Made by a program: the position numbers and the translations under genes. A stretch of DNA of 64,000 nucleotides from Dimorphilus gyrociliatus (Eukaryota; Annelida; Polychaeta; Dinophilidae). The stretch is from the NCBI GenBank assembly GCA_904063045.1, contig CAJFCJ010000014.1, forward strand, positions 1,423,643-1,487,642, read 5' to 3'. The notes below the pieces were generated by a model, which was not told the DNA's origin, did not search any database, and saw only the letters and a list, made by a program, of their open reading frames with translations. Numbering within the stretch: the stretch's first letter is position 1; each line of letters starts with the position of its first letter. Below are positions 35,054-47,989 of the stretch, piece by piece.

Positions 35054-36511
35054 TTAGAAAGAATGAGGATTTATCTTTTGAAAACGAGCAATCGGGCCAA
35101 CAATAGATCCCGATTTTGCTCGAACAGTTACGAACATTTTAGTCTTAATTTCTTTCAGATAAGCAGTTACTGGCAGTTGTTTGGCAGGTAGAGTATGTAG
35201 AATTGTCAAGTTTTTACCATTTAATGTTCCTAAAATTTGATATGAATCAATATTAACTGGTTTAAAGTCTGATTTATCGTAAGTCCACGTAATCTTGAAA
35301 GTTTTATTACAATTTTCGTGTGCTCTTTTAATTGTCATTCTTAGAACTGGCAAATCTTTAAATGAGATACTTTTGTTAAAACCTTCTTCCCCTATTATTT
35401 CTACGTCATCATCTTCATCTTCATTTTCTAAATTGCTGATCAAACTATTTCCGTTCTGTTGATTTATACCATTAAGTACACGTGTATTTGATATACTATA
35501 AGAAGATGGCGGTAGAAATCGTTCAATGCATCTTCTTTTAGTTGGGGGTTCAAAAGCCGACTGTACACCTTTCTTTAAAATGTACAATATATAAAATTAA
35601 AAATATTGAATTTCACTTTAAAGATATGACTTACTTTCAAATTATTGAGCTCAGTTTGTAACTTTTGAACTTTGTCAGACGCCTCCTTAAGTTCTTTCTT
35701 TAGGGTACGATTCTCTTGAATTAAATCTTTACCAACACTCTCCTCCATATTTTCTACGATACTAATACTTTTTCTATATCTTCCATAGATTTTCTCTAAT
35801 GCATTTGTGAGCCTTTGATTTCTCTCGATTTCAGTGTAGACGAACTCATAGACTTTTTCTTGATCGGCTTCGTATTTGCACAGCTCCTCAGCGATAGCTA
35901 AAATAGCTTCTCGTCTACCTTCTGCCTTGGCTTTAGCAATCAAGTTATTTTCTTTGAATGTTTCTCTTTCGTCACTTGAAACGAAATTTTCTAAAGAGAA
36001 ATCGTCAAATGAAGTTTTTATGTGAAGAGTAGAAAATATTCGGTGCGCAATATAGGATGATTGACGAGTAACTTTTCTAATTTTAGATTTAATATCTTCG
36101 TCTGGAAATTGTTCAGCATCAGTAAACAGCTTTTCAATGTTTGATTTTCCAGAGAGTAGAGCTTTTGCTTCGTCTGTAAGCATGAATTTCGGCATATTCG
36201 GTCTATCTGCAATTAAAATGGTAGCTCAAACATCAAGTACAAATCTTTGATTTATTGGAGTTTTACCACTTTTACCTAAATTTTCACTTAGGCTATCTGA
36301 TGCTATACCTTTACAATTTATTGTAGTTTCTAATGACAAGGGAGGTGTTTGTTGGACAGAAGGGTCTTCTTCCTTAGAGTCACTATCTGAAGTAATATAC
36401 TCTTCTTTTGGAAACTCTGATGAAATGTTAAACGTTTCTTTAGAATGTTGATTTAATTCAATAGAAATAAAACCGCATATAATAAATTTTGAGAATTTTG
36501 TATTTACCCAT
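35054..36511 (-). CDS. ATF7IP/MCAF1-like chromatin factor (SETDB1 partner family)
   Basis: Exons on minus: 36511-36508, 36437-36276, 36206-35635, 35572-35054; 418 residues. The first coding exon is just ATGG; the only frame-consistent continuation is through a 70-bp intron to METFNISSEFPKEEY. Residues about 60-245 are helical and charged, ending in a coiled coil (ENRTLKKELKEASDKVQKLQTELNNLK). The C-terminal 100 residues form a fibronectin type III domain very like that closing ATF7IP: IDSYQILG, LPAKQLPVTAYL, MFVTVRAKSGSIVGPIARF. In vertebrates this module and the helical SETDB1-binding region link the H3K9 methyltransferase to partner repressors. The protein is much shorter than human ATF7IP (about 1,270), as is usual for invertebrates (compare windei). 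An acidic EDEDDDVEII stretch after the coiled coil may be a SUMO-interaction motif. Confidence 0.78.
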
Positions 36512-36927
36512 ATCTCCTTTTAAACAATCTTACTGCAAATATACGTAAAAATACATCGATTTATATTTCATAGATGTATTAAATATTTGCTTATAGGATT
36601 AATTGTGGTAGAATAAAAGTGTATTAGTTCGAAGCCATATTGTTTTCGACCGGAAAAAGGTTTTGCAGACGATAAAAATAAGAGTTAGTGAGCTATTTGA
36701 AGAAAGGCATTTGTAATGACCAATCATATTTAAGAAAAAGGTATATGTTGCAATACGTATTTCCGGTTCCGGGAACCTTAAACGTTAAGCGCGAAAAGCT
36801 AGAAAGACATCATAATGTTTGTGACATTTTAACTATCATTAAATATCTTTTACCTATAAATAATTTAAATCTTTAAGCTTTTCTTTTTATCACTTTAATC
36901 GGTGAAATCAAAGAATCAAAACAAATT
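36512..36927. promoter_or_regulatory. Head-to-head spacer between ATF7IP-like gene and ERCC6L
   Basis: A 416-bp AT-rich region between opposite start codons; on the minus side TATATTTGCAG precedes the ATF7IP-like start by about 22 bases, another acceptor-like sequence. Confidence 0.45.
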
Positions 36928-39900
36928 ATGGAAGATGAAGAAGCGACATCTTATAACTTTTACAAGAAAGAGGCTGCAAAATACGGAAAAACTGGAGAAG
37001 TATACTCTAATAATAATATTTATTGCCAAAATAATCTATTCTTAATATTTCTAGTTGGAAAAATGTCTTAAGTTTCTAATAAAAATGAATACGATACGTC
37101 CATCATCGAAAAATCAGGATCGTATTGAAAAAGTTACGGTTAGTTGTTTAAATTGGTTTTTAAGTTTTAAAGATTGTGTTTTTATTATTATTGATATTTT
37201 TCACTTATTTATTGATCTTTTACAATTTCATTGTCATTCAAATATCTTCTATATTTATTATAATTAAAGAACGTAATATTCTTTCAAATTTTAATCTCTA
37301 GGAAATGATAAAAGATGAAAAATCGAGTGATGATAACTCAACAAAATCATCGAAAGACTCGCCGTCTCCCTCATACTCTAGAATAAAACAGGAAAATCTG
37401 TCCTCTCCATCATTTTCTGAAAAAAAAGCTCCTCAGAATGCGGCTGAACTGATACGGCCTGAAATATACAAACGACTTTATGAGCATCAACGTCAAGGTG
37501 TTGAATTCTTCTTCAGGTTATATAGAATGAATTCAGGAGGAGTTTTGGGCGATGATATGGGGTAATTCTTTTTAAAGGCAACAATAAAATTTGGAATGTA
37601 TTTTTATTGATGGTTTTACTTTAACAGTCTTGGAAAAACAATTCAAACAATTGCATTTCTAAGTGGAATGTTTCAGAAGAAATTGATAAAGAGTGCTATA
37701 ATTGTTGCTCCTCTATCTGTTATTAGTACTTGGGAGAAGGAATTCGATAGATGGTTTGATCTATATTTTATCATTGCTATTATTGTACTTTTAAAATTTT
37801 CAAATTTAGGGATAAAAGTATTAATATCTGTGTATATCATGGACCTAGTAAAACAGAAAAGCATAGAAATTTGAAACGTATTCAAACGTTAGGTGGAGTG
37901 CTTATGACAACTTATGGAACACTTTTATCGGGTTCTGACCTTCTTTCAGAAGATATTCACACTCACAGATTCTTTACATATGTAAGTATGATATATACTA
38001 ATCTTAGCTAAAATTATTATCATATATCTAATTTTTAGGATTATATTGTTCTCGATGAAGCTCATATGATAAAAAATCCTGCTTCAAAAACAACGGTTGC
38101 ACTCTTTAAAGTCAGGGCCAGATGGAGAATTGCCCTTACGGGTACACCTATTCAAAATAATTTAAGAGAAATGTGGGCGTTATTCAATTGGACTCACAGT
38201 GGAACTCTACTAGGAATTCAAAAATCATTTAATGATATTTACGACAAACCAATTACGAGGGGTCGTGAAAAAGATGCAACCAATTTTCAAAAGAAACAAG
38301 GAGAAATGAAGGCTAGAGACTTGTTTAGAAAAATTAATCCGTTTTATTTGCATAGAAGTAAGGATGAGGTAACCGCTAAAGAAAATTCAAGGCCGGTCGA
38401 TGAAAATTCATTAGTACCAAGGTAAAAAGGTTAATATTATGTTTTGATTTATAGTAAGCTTCTTTTAACTATTAACTATTAGAATGCCTAAATTGTCAAA
38501 AAAAACCGATTTTATTATTTGGTGCTATCTATCTGAGACGCAAAAAGAAGTTTACAAAAAGTACTTTGAATCAGATGAAGTTAAAATGGTAAATTATATG
38601 TTTTTCCTGCTATTCAGTTTATATCGTAAGTTTTTCCCGATAGATTCTTAACAGTAAGAGATCACCCCTAGTCACTTGTACCGTATTCAAAAAAATTTGT
38701 GATCATCCTTGCCTCTTGACTGCTCGTCAAATTATTGAACTTGATATTCTTGATCCTGTCGACGATTTCAAAGGAAGCATAACCGAAGATCTGTTAGATA
38801 AAGCACCTTCACCCGAAATTCTTTCCTCAGTTGATCTGGAAAAAGTTATAGATATGTGTGGAAAGTTTAAATTTTTACTTCCTCTTTTAGAAGATTTGAC
38901 TTCGGAAGGTCATCGGGTGCTATTGTTTTCCTTGACAAAAACTGCTCTATCAATACTGGAACGATGCCTTAGAAAAATTGTAAGGCTGTTATCTCTGATA
39001 AATAGCAATTATACACACTGTTTCTATCTTTTAGGGTATTCGATTTCTCAGATTAGATGGTTCGGTGACAGGCCAGATGAGATTTGAAATGATTGAAAGG
39101 TTTTCTCGTAGTCCACCAGGTACGGTATTTCTTTTAACAACGAAAGTCGGTGGATTGGGCCTAACTCTTACGGCGGCAGATAGAGTTGTTATTTTTGATC
39201 CATGGTGGAATCCGGCTGTTGATAGCCAAGCTATAGATCGAGCATTTAGAATAGGGCAGGATAAAGACGTCGTCATTTATAGACTAATGACTTGTGGAAC
39301 CATAGAAGAGAAAATTTACAGAAGACAAATATTCAAGACCGGAGTTAGCCAACAAGTCACTGAACAAAATTTAAATTCTATGAGGTTTGTAGTGTCTGAA
39401 TAATTAAATCTTTTAAGTCTTTGAAAATTTTTATTTCTCAGATACTTTAGTTCAATTGATATTCGTTCAATTTTACTGTTGGAAAATACCGAAGCATCTG
39501 ACACACACGGTATGCTCGAGGCCATTCACGGACCCTTGGATTTGAGTGATCCAGTAGTTGAAAGTCACGTTGAATTCTTAACAACTCTTCGTAAGTTTTT
39601 CTTTTGTTATAAAACGCCTTGAAATAATAATTTTTAACCTAAATTTAGCGACTTTCGGAATTACTGACCATAAGAAAGTATTTCAACACGATGACGATGA
39701 CATAAAAATCTCAGCCGAAGAACGGACAAGGATGAATGAAATGGTATTTTATTATAATTCATATTTGGCGTTTTATGTAATTGACATAAATATCTTTATA
39801 ATCTTTATAGCAAACATTCGACGATAAAACACTACAGAAAGATCATGAAATGACGAGCACTTTTAATTCTGAAACAAATCACGAACAGCTACTAGACTTT

Positions 39901-41313
39901 ACCATGGGGTCTAACTTTGGCAATCCAAGAAATAATTTCAATGAAAACTCAAATTCATCCTCATCTCTGAGGACACCTTATGACGATGGAAGAATTGGTG
40001 ACGGAGTACAGTTTCTTGATGAAGTTGTTCCTACTCCTCCTATTTTCAAAAAACCTCCTCAACAAAATGTTGAGGTTATCGAAGTAAACGATGATCCTAT
40101 GACTGTCGATGATGATGTTATTGAAATACTTGAGGATAATAATCCTGCCAGCAAACAGTAATTTCAATTGAATAATTGTTAATGATTTCAAACTACAATA
40201 TTATTTTAACAAGGTCGTTAGAAAAAATGTCCGACGGTCTTGGATCTAGACGTTCTCCCTCATGTTCTTCAAATATTACAAATGATAGTTCTACAAATTC
40301 CCCATCATCAAATTCTGAGCCATCAGCTGTTGAAGAGAACGCTGACACATCCCTAACACAGTCACTATTGAATAAGTTGGATGTGACTTCAAAGAGTGAA
40401 GAAAAAGAAGAAATAAGTTTTGAAATTGATTGTGAAACTGCAGATAGCGCGCTACAGACATCACTACCTGACGAAAATCAGCAACCAAGCTTAAACTCCT
40501 CCAGAGCTACAAACAATATCTCCAATACGTCACATAATATATCTCAAGAGGAAAATTTATCATTTAACTCACCTTCAAAATCTGATGCTACACGTAGAGG
40601 AACTCCCTTGTCAGAAGTCAGACGCTCAACTCCAAAGTCTACTGCTTCTAACAAAGTAAACTCGGGTAATAGTTTTGCAGAAAATTCGACACCGGGATCA
40701 GAGGAAATTGAAAACATTTCAGAATCTGCTAAACATTCAGAGACACTTTCTACACCATTATCAGATAGATCTAATAGTTTCCATAACAGTTCAAGAGGAT
40801 CGGCAATGAGTAAATCATCCCCCAAATCTAACATAACTAATGAATCGAATAAATCGGCGAATAGCTCTATGAAATTAAGTCTAGATTTAGACTATGAAGA
40901 GAGCAGCGAATCTAGAAATGAGTCAATTCAGTCGAGCAATAAATCAGAGTTAGATTTTCAAGGATTTCAAAAATCTTTTGAATCTAAAACCTCAAATTCT
41001 GCCAGCAATGAAGCAGATTCAGGAGGAGATACAAATGACAGCGAAAGTAGTGATGATGTAATAGAGGGTAGTGATAGTGATACAGAAAGTAGCAAATATG
41101 ATAAATATTTGACAATGATTCAAAAGAGCCGGTAAGATTACTTTTAGTAAATATTAACTTTTGAAAGTTACAAATATTTTTTTTTCAAGAAATTTAAAGA
41201 AAGAGGGTAAATTGGCTGATGCTCTGGAAATTGCAAAAGAAGCTATACAAGTTTGGGATGGCGATATTAGAATAAAGTCATATATCAGTAAATTAACAGA
41301 AATGTTGAAATAG
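36928..41313 (+). CDS. ERCC6L: ERCC6L/PICH, SNF2-family mitotic DNA translocase
   Basis: Fourteen exons: 36928-36999, 37055-37138, 37302-37561, 37628-37753, 37810-37981, 38039-38421, 38483-38588, 38644-38979, 39035-39384, 39442-39590, 39649-39743, 39811-40157, 40214-41131, 41190-41313; 1,173 residues (human 1,250). PICH binds ultrafine anaphase bridges and translocates on stretched centromeric DNA. Seen: an N-terminal TPR (YKKEAAKYGKTGE, then a helix); helicase motif I GDDMGLGKT; motif II LDEAHMIK; motif III LTGTPIQNN; family-specific PITRGREKDAT; KICDHPCLL; motif V LTTKVGGLGLTLTAADRVV; motif VI QAIDRAFRIGQ; and TCGTIEEKIYRRQIFK. A long Ser/Asn-rich region (exon 13) is followed by a C-terminal TPR-like helix pair (LKKEGKLADALEIAKEAI), the human arrangement. 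Catalytic residues are intact. Confidence 0.96.
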
Positions 41314-42064
41314 GTAATTGCAAGCCATATAAGTATATACTCAGTCCTCGTATAACAAACTGGACCTAAAATATTGGGTCGAATAGAGGTTAAGAAATGA
41401 TTTTTGACATTTAGATATTATACAAAAACAGATATTTGTCTGGAAACGGTAAAATTATTGTTTTACAATATAAATCTCTAGTTGAAAAATGCCTATCGAA
41501 AATTTGGGAAGAATGATTAATATCTTGAACTTTAATCGAAATATTATCTTATTTTGTTGAGAGCTTTCTTGTTTAAGGAGGCAGACTTCTCTAATCTCGT
41601 AAAATAACCATTCTTAAGACCATTATTTTCATCATTTTTTAGATATGTAAACAAATTTCTTAACTTTCTGAAAAGTCTAATCATGTGTTGCATAGCATTC
41701 TTCGACAACACTTCCTATAATGAGCACTGAGCATATATATTGATGACTATATGTACTGTATAGAAAATAATGGGTTCAGCAACTGAATAAAATTCAAAGA
41801 AATTTTATAATGTATATCTAAAGTTTTGTCACTTACCCTACTTGTTATATGTAAGATATAAGTTTAAAAATACAAATTAATATTCCTTTTTGATAATTAA
41901 ATAATTGACGCTCGATTATCTATTTTCTAAAGAAAAATGATGCTTTAATAAATTCAGATAAACCAAATTTATTATTGATTTTAATAGGAATAAATTATCC
42001 CAATCATGTAATCAGTTTAACTATTATTTAAAGATTGTTCAGAAATTAATTTATTAATTGTTCA
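41314..42064. other. Convergent 3' flanks of ERCC6L and ETFA
   Basis: 751 bp of AT-rich DNA between stop codons, without a supported frame. Confidence 0.6.
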
Positions 42065-43374
42065 TTATAACGCCTCTGTCATCTCAGGTACTGCTTTAAA
42101 TAAATCAGCTACTAATCCATAGTCTGCGACTTGAAAAATGGGAGCTTCTGCGTCTTTATTAATAGCTACGATGACCTTTGAATCTTTCATACCGGCTAAA
42201 TGTTGAATGGCCCCACTAATTCCAACGGCTATGTATAATTGAGGAGCAACAATTTTGCCTGTTTGACCAACTTGCATGTCATTAGGTACAAAACCAGCAT
42301 CTACTGCAGCTCTTGAAGCTCCAACTGCTGCGTTTAGTTTATCAGCCAATTTGTAAAGTAGCTCAAAATTTTCTCCGTTCTTCATTCCTCTTCCACCAGA
42401 TATAACTGTCTTAGCACTCGTTAATTCTGGTCGATCGCTTTTAGTTAATTCAGCTCCCACCCATTTTGTCAAGTCATTAGAAACGGATGCACTAAAATTT
42501 TCGACAGATGCAGATCCACCTTCAGGTGCTGGGTCGAAGGAGGTACCTCTAACTGATAGAACTTTTACAGCGTCCAAGGACTTCACGGTTTGAACGGCAT
42601 TTCCAGCGTAGATTGTTCTAACGAAGGTATCTTTATCTTTAATTCCTATTATATCAGATACAGGAGAAACATCAAGTTTCGCTGCAATTCTTGGAATAAC
42701 GTTCTAAATAAAAAGCAAAATTAGATCATAATACGTGATTTTAATAATGAAAACAAACTTTTCCGAAAGCGGAAGCTCCGGCAACAATATGGGAAAATTT
42801 AAATTGGTTATGGGCTTCCAAAACAAGTGGAGTTATAGATTCTAAAGTAAAAATGATTCTTTTTACTACTCTTCTTTATTCAAATATATATCATTAAATG
42901 TTTACCTGGAAGTAGCCCTTTGAAAGTAGCGTTGTCCGAAACAAGGACTTTCGAAACTCCATCGATCTTACTAACTTCTTCAGCAATCTAAAGTGTATAT
43001 AAGGGCAAATTATATGCATTTGAGTATAAATTAAGTGATTTTTGCAATAATTTTTAATATATTTAATGAAAATTTAAGAGCTCTAATTTCTCACATTTGC
43101 ACACTGTTCTCCGGCTACCAAACAAGACACATCACCAAATTGCTTAGCTGCCGTAATGGCATTCAGTGTGATGGGAGTAAGTTTACCATCAGCGTGCTCA
43201 CCAATGACTAAAGTTGACTGCCATCTCATAGAAGGTCTTTTCTGAAATCAAAGGGCAAACGACAATGAGTGATATTAAGTCAACTTCTAAATTGTGACTT
43301 AAAAATCACTAATTAACATTTATACTTACTAAATTGTCAAGACATAAACGGCGGAAAATTGGATTGGCAAACAT
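42065..43374 (-). CDS. ETFA: Electron transfer flavoprotein subunit alpha, mitochondrial
   Basis: Exons on minus: 43374-43330, 43241-43095, 42987-42906, 42841-42759, 42703-42065; 331 residues (human 333). The N-terminus [21 protein letters not shown] is basic and amphipathic, as expected of a mitochondrial presequence. [21 protein letters not shown] begins the mature domain I. The C-terminal FAD domain is almost identical to human: [73 protein letters not shown]. Together with ETFB it passes electrons from acyl-CoA dehydrogenases to ETF-ubiquinone oxidoreductase. FAD-contacting residues appear intact. Confidence 0.98.
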
Positions 43375-44380
43375 ATTTAAGATTTTAAAGATTAAATGAA
43401 AATATTTAATGAATAGGAGACAAAATAGGTTATTGTTGATTATTAGAGGAGAGAAGCTGGTAAGAGGTCACCGAACGTTTTGTATATTATCGCCCAAGAG
43501 TATTAAATATCAATATAGCAGTTTTTAAAACTCAATTTTTAGATATAAATAAGGAAAAAAATTATAATAAAAATACAAAGCAACTGGGCGTAATTTTACA
43601 AAACTTAAGCAAATTTTACAATAGTTTTCTAAAATAAAACGAAAATCTATATCTTTTCTAAAAATATCCAATAAAGAATCAAAACTTTATAAAATAATAT
43701 AAAATGAAAGTAAAAATGTATTATTTTTCACTAATTAATAAAAAAACAACTATTCTAATAAACTTTTTCTTAATGGTAAAGGCCTATAGTTACTAGGAAT
43801 GTTTTACGTCGCAACATCTTTGGCGTATGCCATCATTGCGTTGCTGCCAGTCTCACATATTCTGTATTACTTTTTTTGACTGAAGTCAAATTAGTGTAAT
43901 TGAATTTATAATTTTAATCTGGTAAGTCTATTCTTAATTTTAATATTAATCTCATATAAGAAAGTAAGGAGGGAAAACGTTATTTTTAAGGAGAATAACT
44001 TTTTAGTGAGCGATAATAAATAAATATTGAATATTCTCTTCTTAAAATTATAATCTAGGCAATTGATAGAGTAAGATTAAGTAAAATGAATAGCGAATGA
44101 TATTATATAAACTTTATAGCTGTAATTTCCTTAGGAAAAATAGATTTTAATTATTTGATTACATATTATTTGTTGAGCTCTTTCCAAACTGTATATTACA
44201 ACAGAAACAGACAAAAGTTACAATCAATCAATTCTTTTAAAACTGTGTAAGCAGTATTCAATATCTAAAAGTAATACAGTTCATAATTTTTCATTGATGT
44301 TGTCTAAAAATACTTAATTTCTTCAGGTTCATAATGAACTAATGGAGGAAAACTAAAACATTCTTTCTTGAAAGAATAAA
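43375..44380. other. Head-to-head spacer between ETFA and YEATS2
   Basis: About 1 kb of AT-rich DNA. An acceptor-like TTTCTTCAG near 44,327 precedes the YEATS2 start by roughly 55 bases. No open frame or RNA gene was recognised. Confidence 0.5.
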
Positions 44381-47300
44381 ATGGAAATAAACTCTCAGAG
44401 TAAGTTCTGTTGTACACTTTTTTACTATAATATAAATATTAATATTGTATAAACTGCATATGCTCATATATAGATAACACTGTTGAAGAGAGATTGCAGG
44501 ATACAGTATGCAAACTATTAGATAAATTGATAAGCCAGAAAAAGGAAGAAGTCTATAAAATTGATCATGTGTATATTTATACTTTTCTCTTTGCTATATA
44601 GCTTTTACTTACTCTGTTTTTATTTTTAATTGTTTGAAGGGAGTACGAGAGTGTAAAGAAACTTTGGAAAAAGTCAAATATAAATGCGTCTTGAAATATT
44701 ATCCCTCAAGGTGGTCCGATCTTGGCAAGAGGGTATGATCGCTATATGCTATTAAAAGATTATTATCTTCTATAGAGAATACTCATTTACATTGTTATTT
44801 TTTAATTAGGAAGAAAATGATAGATTAGAAAAAAAAGAACAGTTCCTTCTTCATCCAACTGTGAAAAGATATCTTCATAAAAAGCCAAAAAATTGGTATA
44901 TTGATTCTGAAGAGTGTTTAAATACTTTTGATTGTTTGAAGAGACAGGTAGTTATGCAAATAATTTAATCAATTACCTAAAAAAAAGCTTATATTACTTT
45001 TTTATACAGACCTTACCCGATAAATTATCAACAGCAGATAACGATGAATCGAAAACGGAGGCAGACACCCATGAAGGATCTAGATTTTCCAAATTTAATC
45101 TTAAGAAAAAAATTATAGTTGGAAATTTATCAAGGTATTTTTTAGTTTATATTAATAAATGTTGTTATTTATGAAAAGTTCCTTTAATACTCTTTGAAAT
45201 TCTTTATTAATGAATAATATACTTTATCTTAAAGATTTCTTCTCGAAGAAGATAATCCGTCTGATAATGCAACACATAAATGGATGGTATATGTAAGAAC
45301 ACCACCAAACGAGAAAAAGTTGGAAACTTTTGTAAAAAGCGTTACTTTTTATCTACACGAAAGTTACGCACCAAATACTGAAGTTGTTATAAAGTAGGCA
45401 GAAATTAAAATATTCAAAATTATTATTGCTAGCTAAACCTTTACTCCTTTTTTTAGTAATCCACCATTTAATGTTACTAGAAGAGGTTGGGGAGAATTTC
45501 ACCTAAAAGTGTTATTAAAGTTTAAAGATGAGAAAAATAAACCGATACTATTGCATCACAAAATTAAATTAGACAAAACTCTCTCAGGTTTACAGACAAC
45601 AGGAAATGAAACTGTACTTATTTCTTCAATATTTTAATATTTTCAAATTTATACTTATGCTCATATTTATGTTTTCAAAGACTACAACAATTGAATTGGA
45701 ATCTCCTGGTTTTGATGATATTAAAACTGAAAAGAATGATAATAATACTGAGTTATCTGATAATAATGAAGTATTTATTAAATTTTTTATTAGTTTATAT
45801 TCCATTAATATCGTCAATCTAACTTGGTATTTCATTAAATTTTTTCAGTATAATGATAAAGAATTTGATGAATTTAGCAATATTAGAATTAAGGAAGAAG
45901 TTCCAGAGTCTACTGAAAGAGTTATAGAAGATATGGATATTAATATAACGGTTTTTTTTCAAGTAATTCTAGTTTCTTCTCTATCTTGTTTTCTCCAATA
46001 GGAATCCGCTATAGAATCTTCATCGATAAATGTTGAAAATATCAAAAAGGAAGTCATAGACGACCTTTCAATTACTACTTCATACACTTCTCCAGTCGAA
46101 AATGCTCCGTGTATAAAAACAGAAAAAGACGATTCACAGGATTATACAGCTGCAATAAATTGGAATAATTCATTAACATCTGCTAAGAGCCCTCAAATAA
46201 AAAATTCCAATCGAAGAAAGAATACGTCTCCCTTATCGAATTTTCCTCAAATAAAGAAAATTTGCATACTTAATAGCGATTTGAGAGTTAAAGAGAGAAG
46301 AGAGGAGAAGATTGTGAAGGTTGGATCTACTAATCCAAGATCAATTCTTAAAAGCAATTTGGTCTTTTCACTTTCTGGTCCAGAAGGAGTTATTACTGAA
46401 GAAGAACCTTTGTGGATGAAGACAATTCAGTTTGTAATTCTATTAACAACCTACAAAAATTAATAAATCGTTTATCTTTTAGTTTAAATAATTATCCTAA
46501 TTTGGAAACATTAATCAATATGATTGCTCGAAAATTTCCTCTTATTGCGGAAACGTTTAGTGGTAATCGTGTATTTTCAAATGACTTTAAAATATTTTTG
46601 AAATATTTAACTCATATAGATAAGCCATTATGCTCATACCAAGCTAGCAGTATTTCTGAGTATCTTTCGTGGCCTATCGGGAAAAGGAGAGCATGCGAGG
46701 TTAGTTTTTTCTATTCTTAGCACCATTTCTTGGAATAAAATTTATCTCCTATTTAAATGACATTGCAGAGATTTAGAGCCTATGAAATTCGTCGCTGTGT
46801 TAGAAGCTTGTTAGGAAATAAGGATATTTTTCATAAAGAAATTTTATGGACTAATTCAAAAATTCTCAAATATCTTAGGCAACATGGTTTTACATTTTTA
46901 GACTCTGGTTTGTGTTTCCTTATTCTTTATTCTATATGGATTTTTTATTAACTGTATATACTGTATAAGTAATAAATATTTTATGTTTTAATAGAATATT
47001 TGTCATTTATAAAACGTGTGCGAGTTTCTGAAAGGGAGACTAACGCAGAATTTCGTACATGGACACCATCAAACACTATCATGGATAACTTGAAAAAGAG
47101 TTCACATTTGGCAAACACCTCTACTTTAAATAACCTATCTTATCGTAATATTTCATTAAATGTTCACGATTCTGATGATGAAGATATAGACATTGTAAAC
47201 GTGGCTGAAAACGGTATGAAAATGAACAAACAAATAATTATGAAAGAAAACAGAATTTTTTAGCATATTTTTAATCCAATTAGATTCTCCTAAAAAGATG

Positions 47301-47829
47301 ATTGCATTAAATTATAGTCGAGAAAAAACTTCAAAAGATGAGTTATCAGAGATGAGTAAAGAAGCTGCGTTCGTTCATCATCAAGCGGAATTAGTAATAT
47401 AATTTTCTATTCCTTATACATATATTTGCCTTATATATATTTATATGTCTTTAGATTGGGATCAGACTTAAATCTGTTCAAGTTGGAAAAACAAAAAGTA
47501 CTGGTTTGACTGAAGAAATTATTTTCAAGGTTAAAAGCATATTTTAATATATCAATATATTTTTGATTCAGTTTTATTTCTCTTTCATAAATTATAGTCT
47601 GCAACTTTACTCATGGAAGATCTAGTTAGGAAATCATTAGCAGTGGCACTTGCTCAGAATCAGTAAGTCATAACAGCCTAATTAAAAAATATATACCGCT
47701 TATAATATTTTCTTTTCTTACAGAAATGACCTAGATATAAATAGTCAAACTGTTCAAGCTGTTTTAAAATCTGAAGATAAATTTGATCTATTTACCAATG
47801 CTGGTAGTGGTATAATAGTTGAAAACTAG
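44381..47829 (+). CDS. YEATS2: YEATS domain-containing protein 2 (ATAC complex), one apparent frame break
   Basis: Exons: 44381-44399, 44474-44568, 44640-44732, 44810-44947, 45010-45134, 45235-45393, 45457-45613, 45681-45770, 45849-45962, 46002-46699, 46769-46907, 46995-47213, 47284-47393, 47455-47529, 47598-47662, 47724-47829; about 800 residues (human 1,422). YEATS2 is the acyl-lysine reader that recruits the ATAC acetyltransferase to H3. The YEATS domain (residues about 185-300) has KKIIVGNLSR, THKWMVYVR, FNVTRRGWGEFHL and GLQTTGNE. The C-terminal part keeps WPIGKRRACERFRAYEIRR and the histone-fold-like end (GIRLKSVQVGKTKSTGL, MEDLVRKSLAVALAQNQ). The large Thr/Gly-rich middle of the human protein is missing. 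Exon 46002-46699 is 698 nt where 699 would keep frame: it switches frame near 46,410, see the finding. The first exon is 19 nt. Confidence 0.93.
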
Positions 47830-47989
47830 AATGTAAAAGAATGTAAAATTTTTGTTTACGATTTCCTTTTGTTTAAAGATAAATAATAATTGAAAAAAAG
47901 GGTGATATAAACGAAAAAATCAACAATTGATTAAGCGATTAAGTATAATATAGCTTTATCTATTAATAAGAAGAAACGACTGGCCGTTC

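Noticed and set aside
40176-40213. Upstream extension of the Ser-rich ERCC6L exon to an earlier start
   Set aside because: The stretch is intron: the CA|GTAATT donor and AACAAG|G acceptor join the frames exactly.
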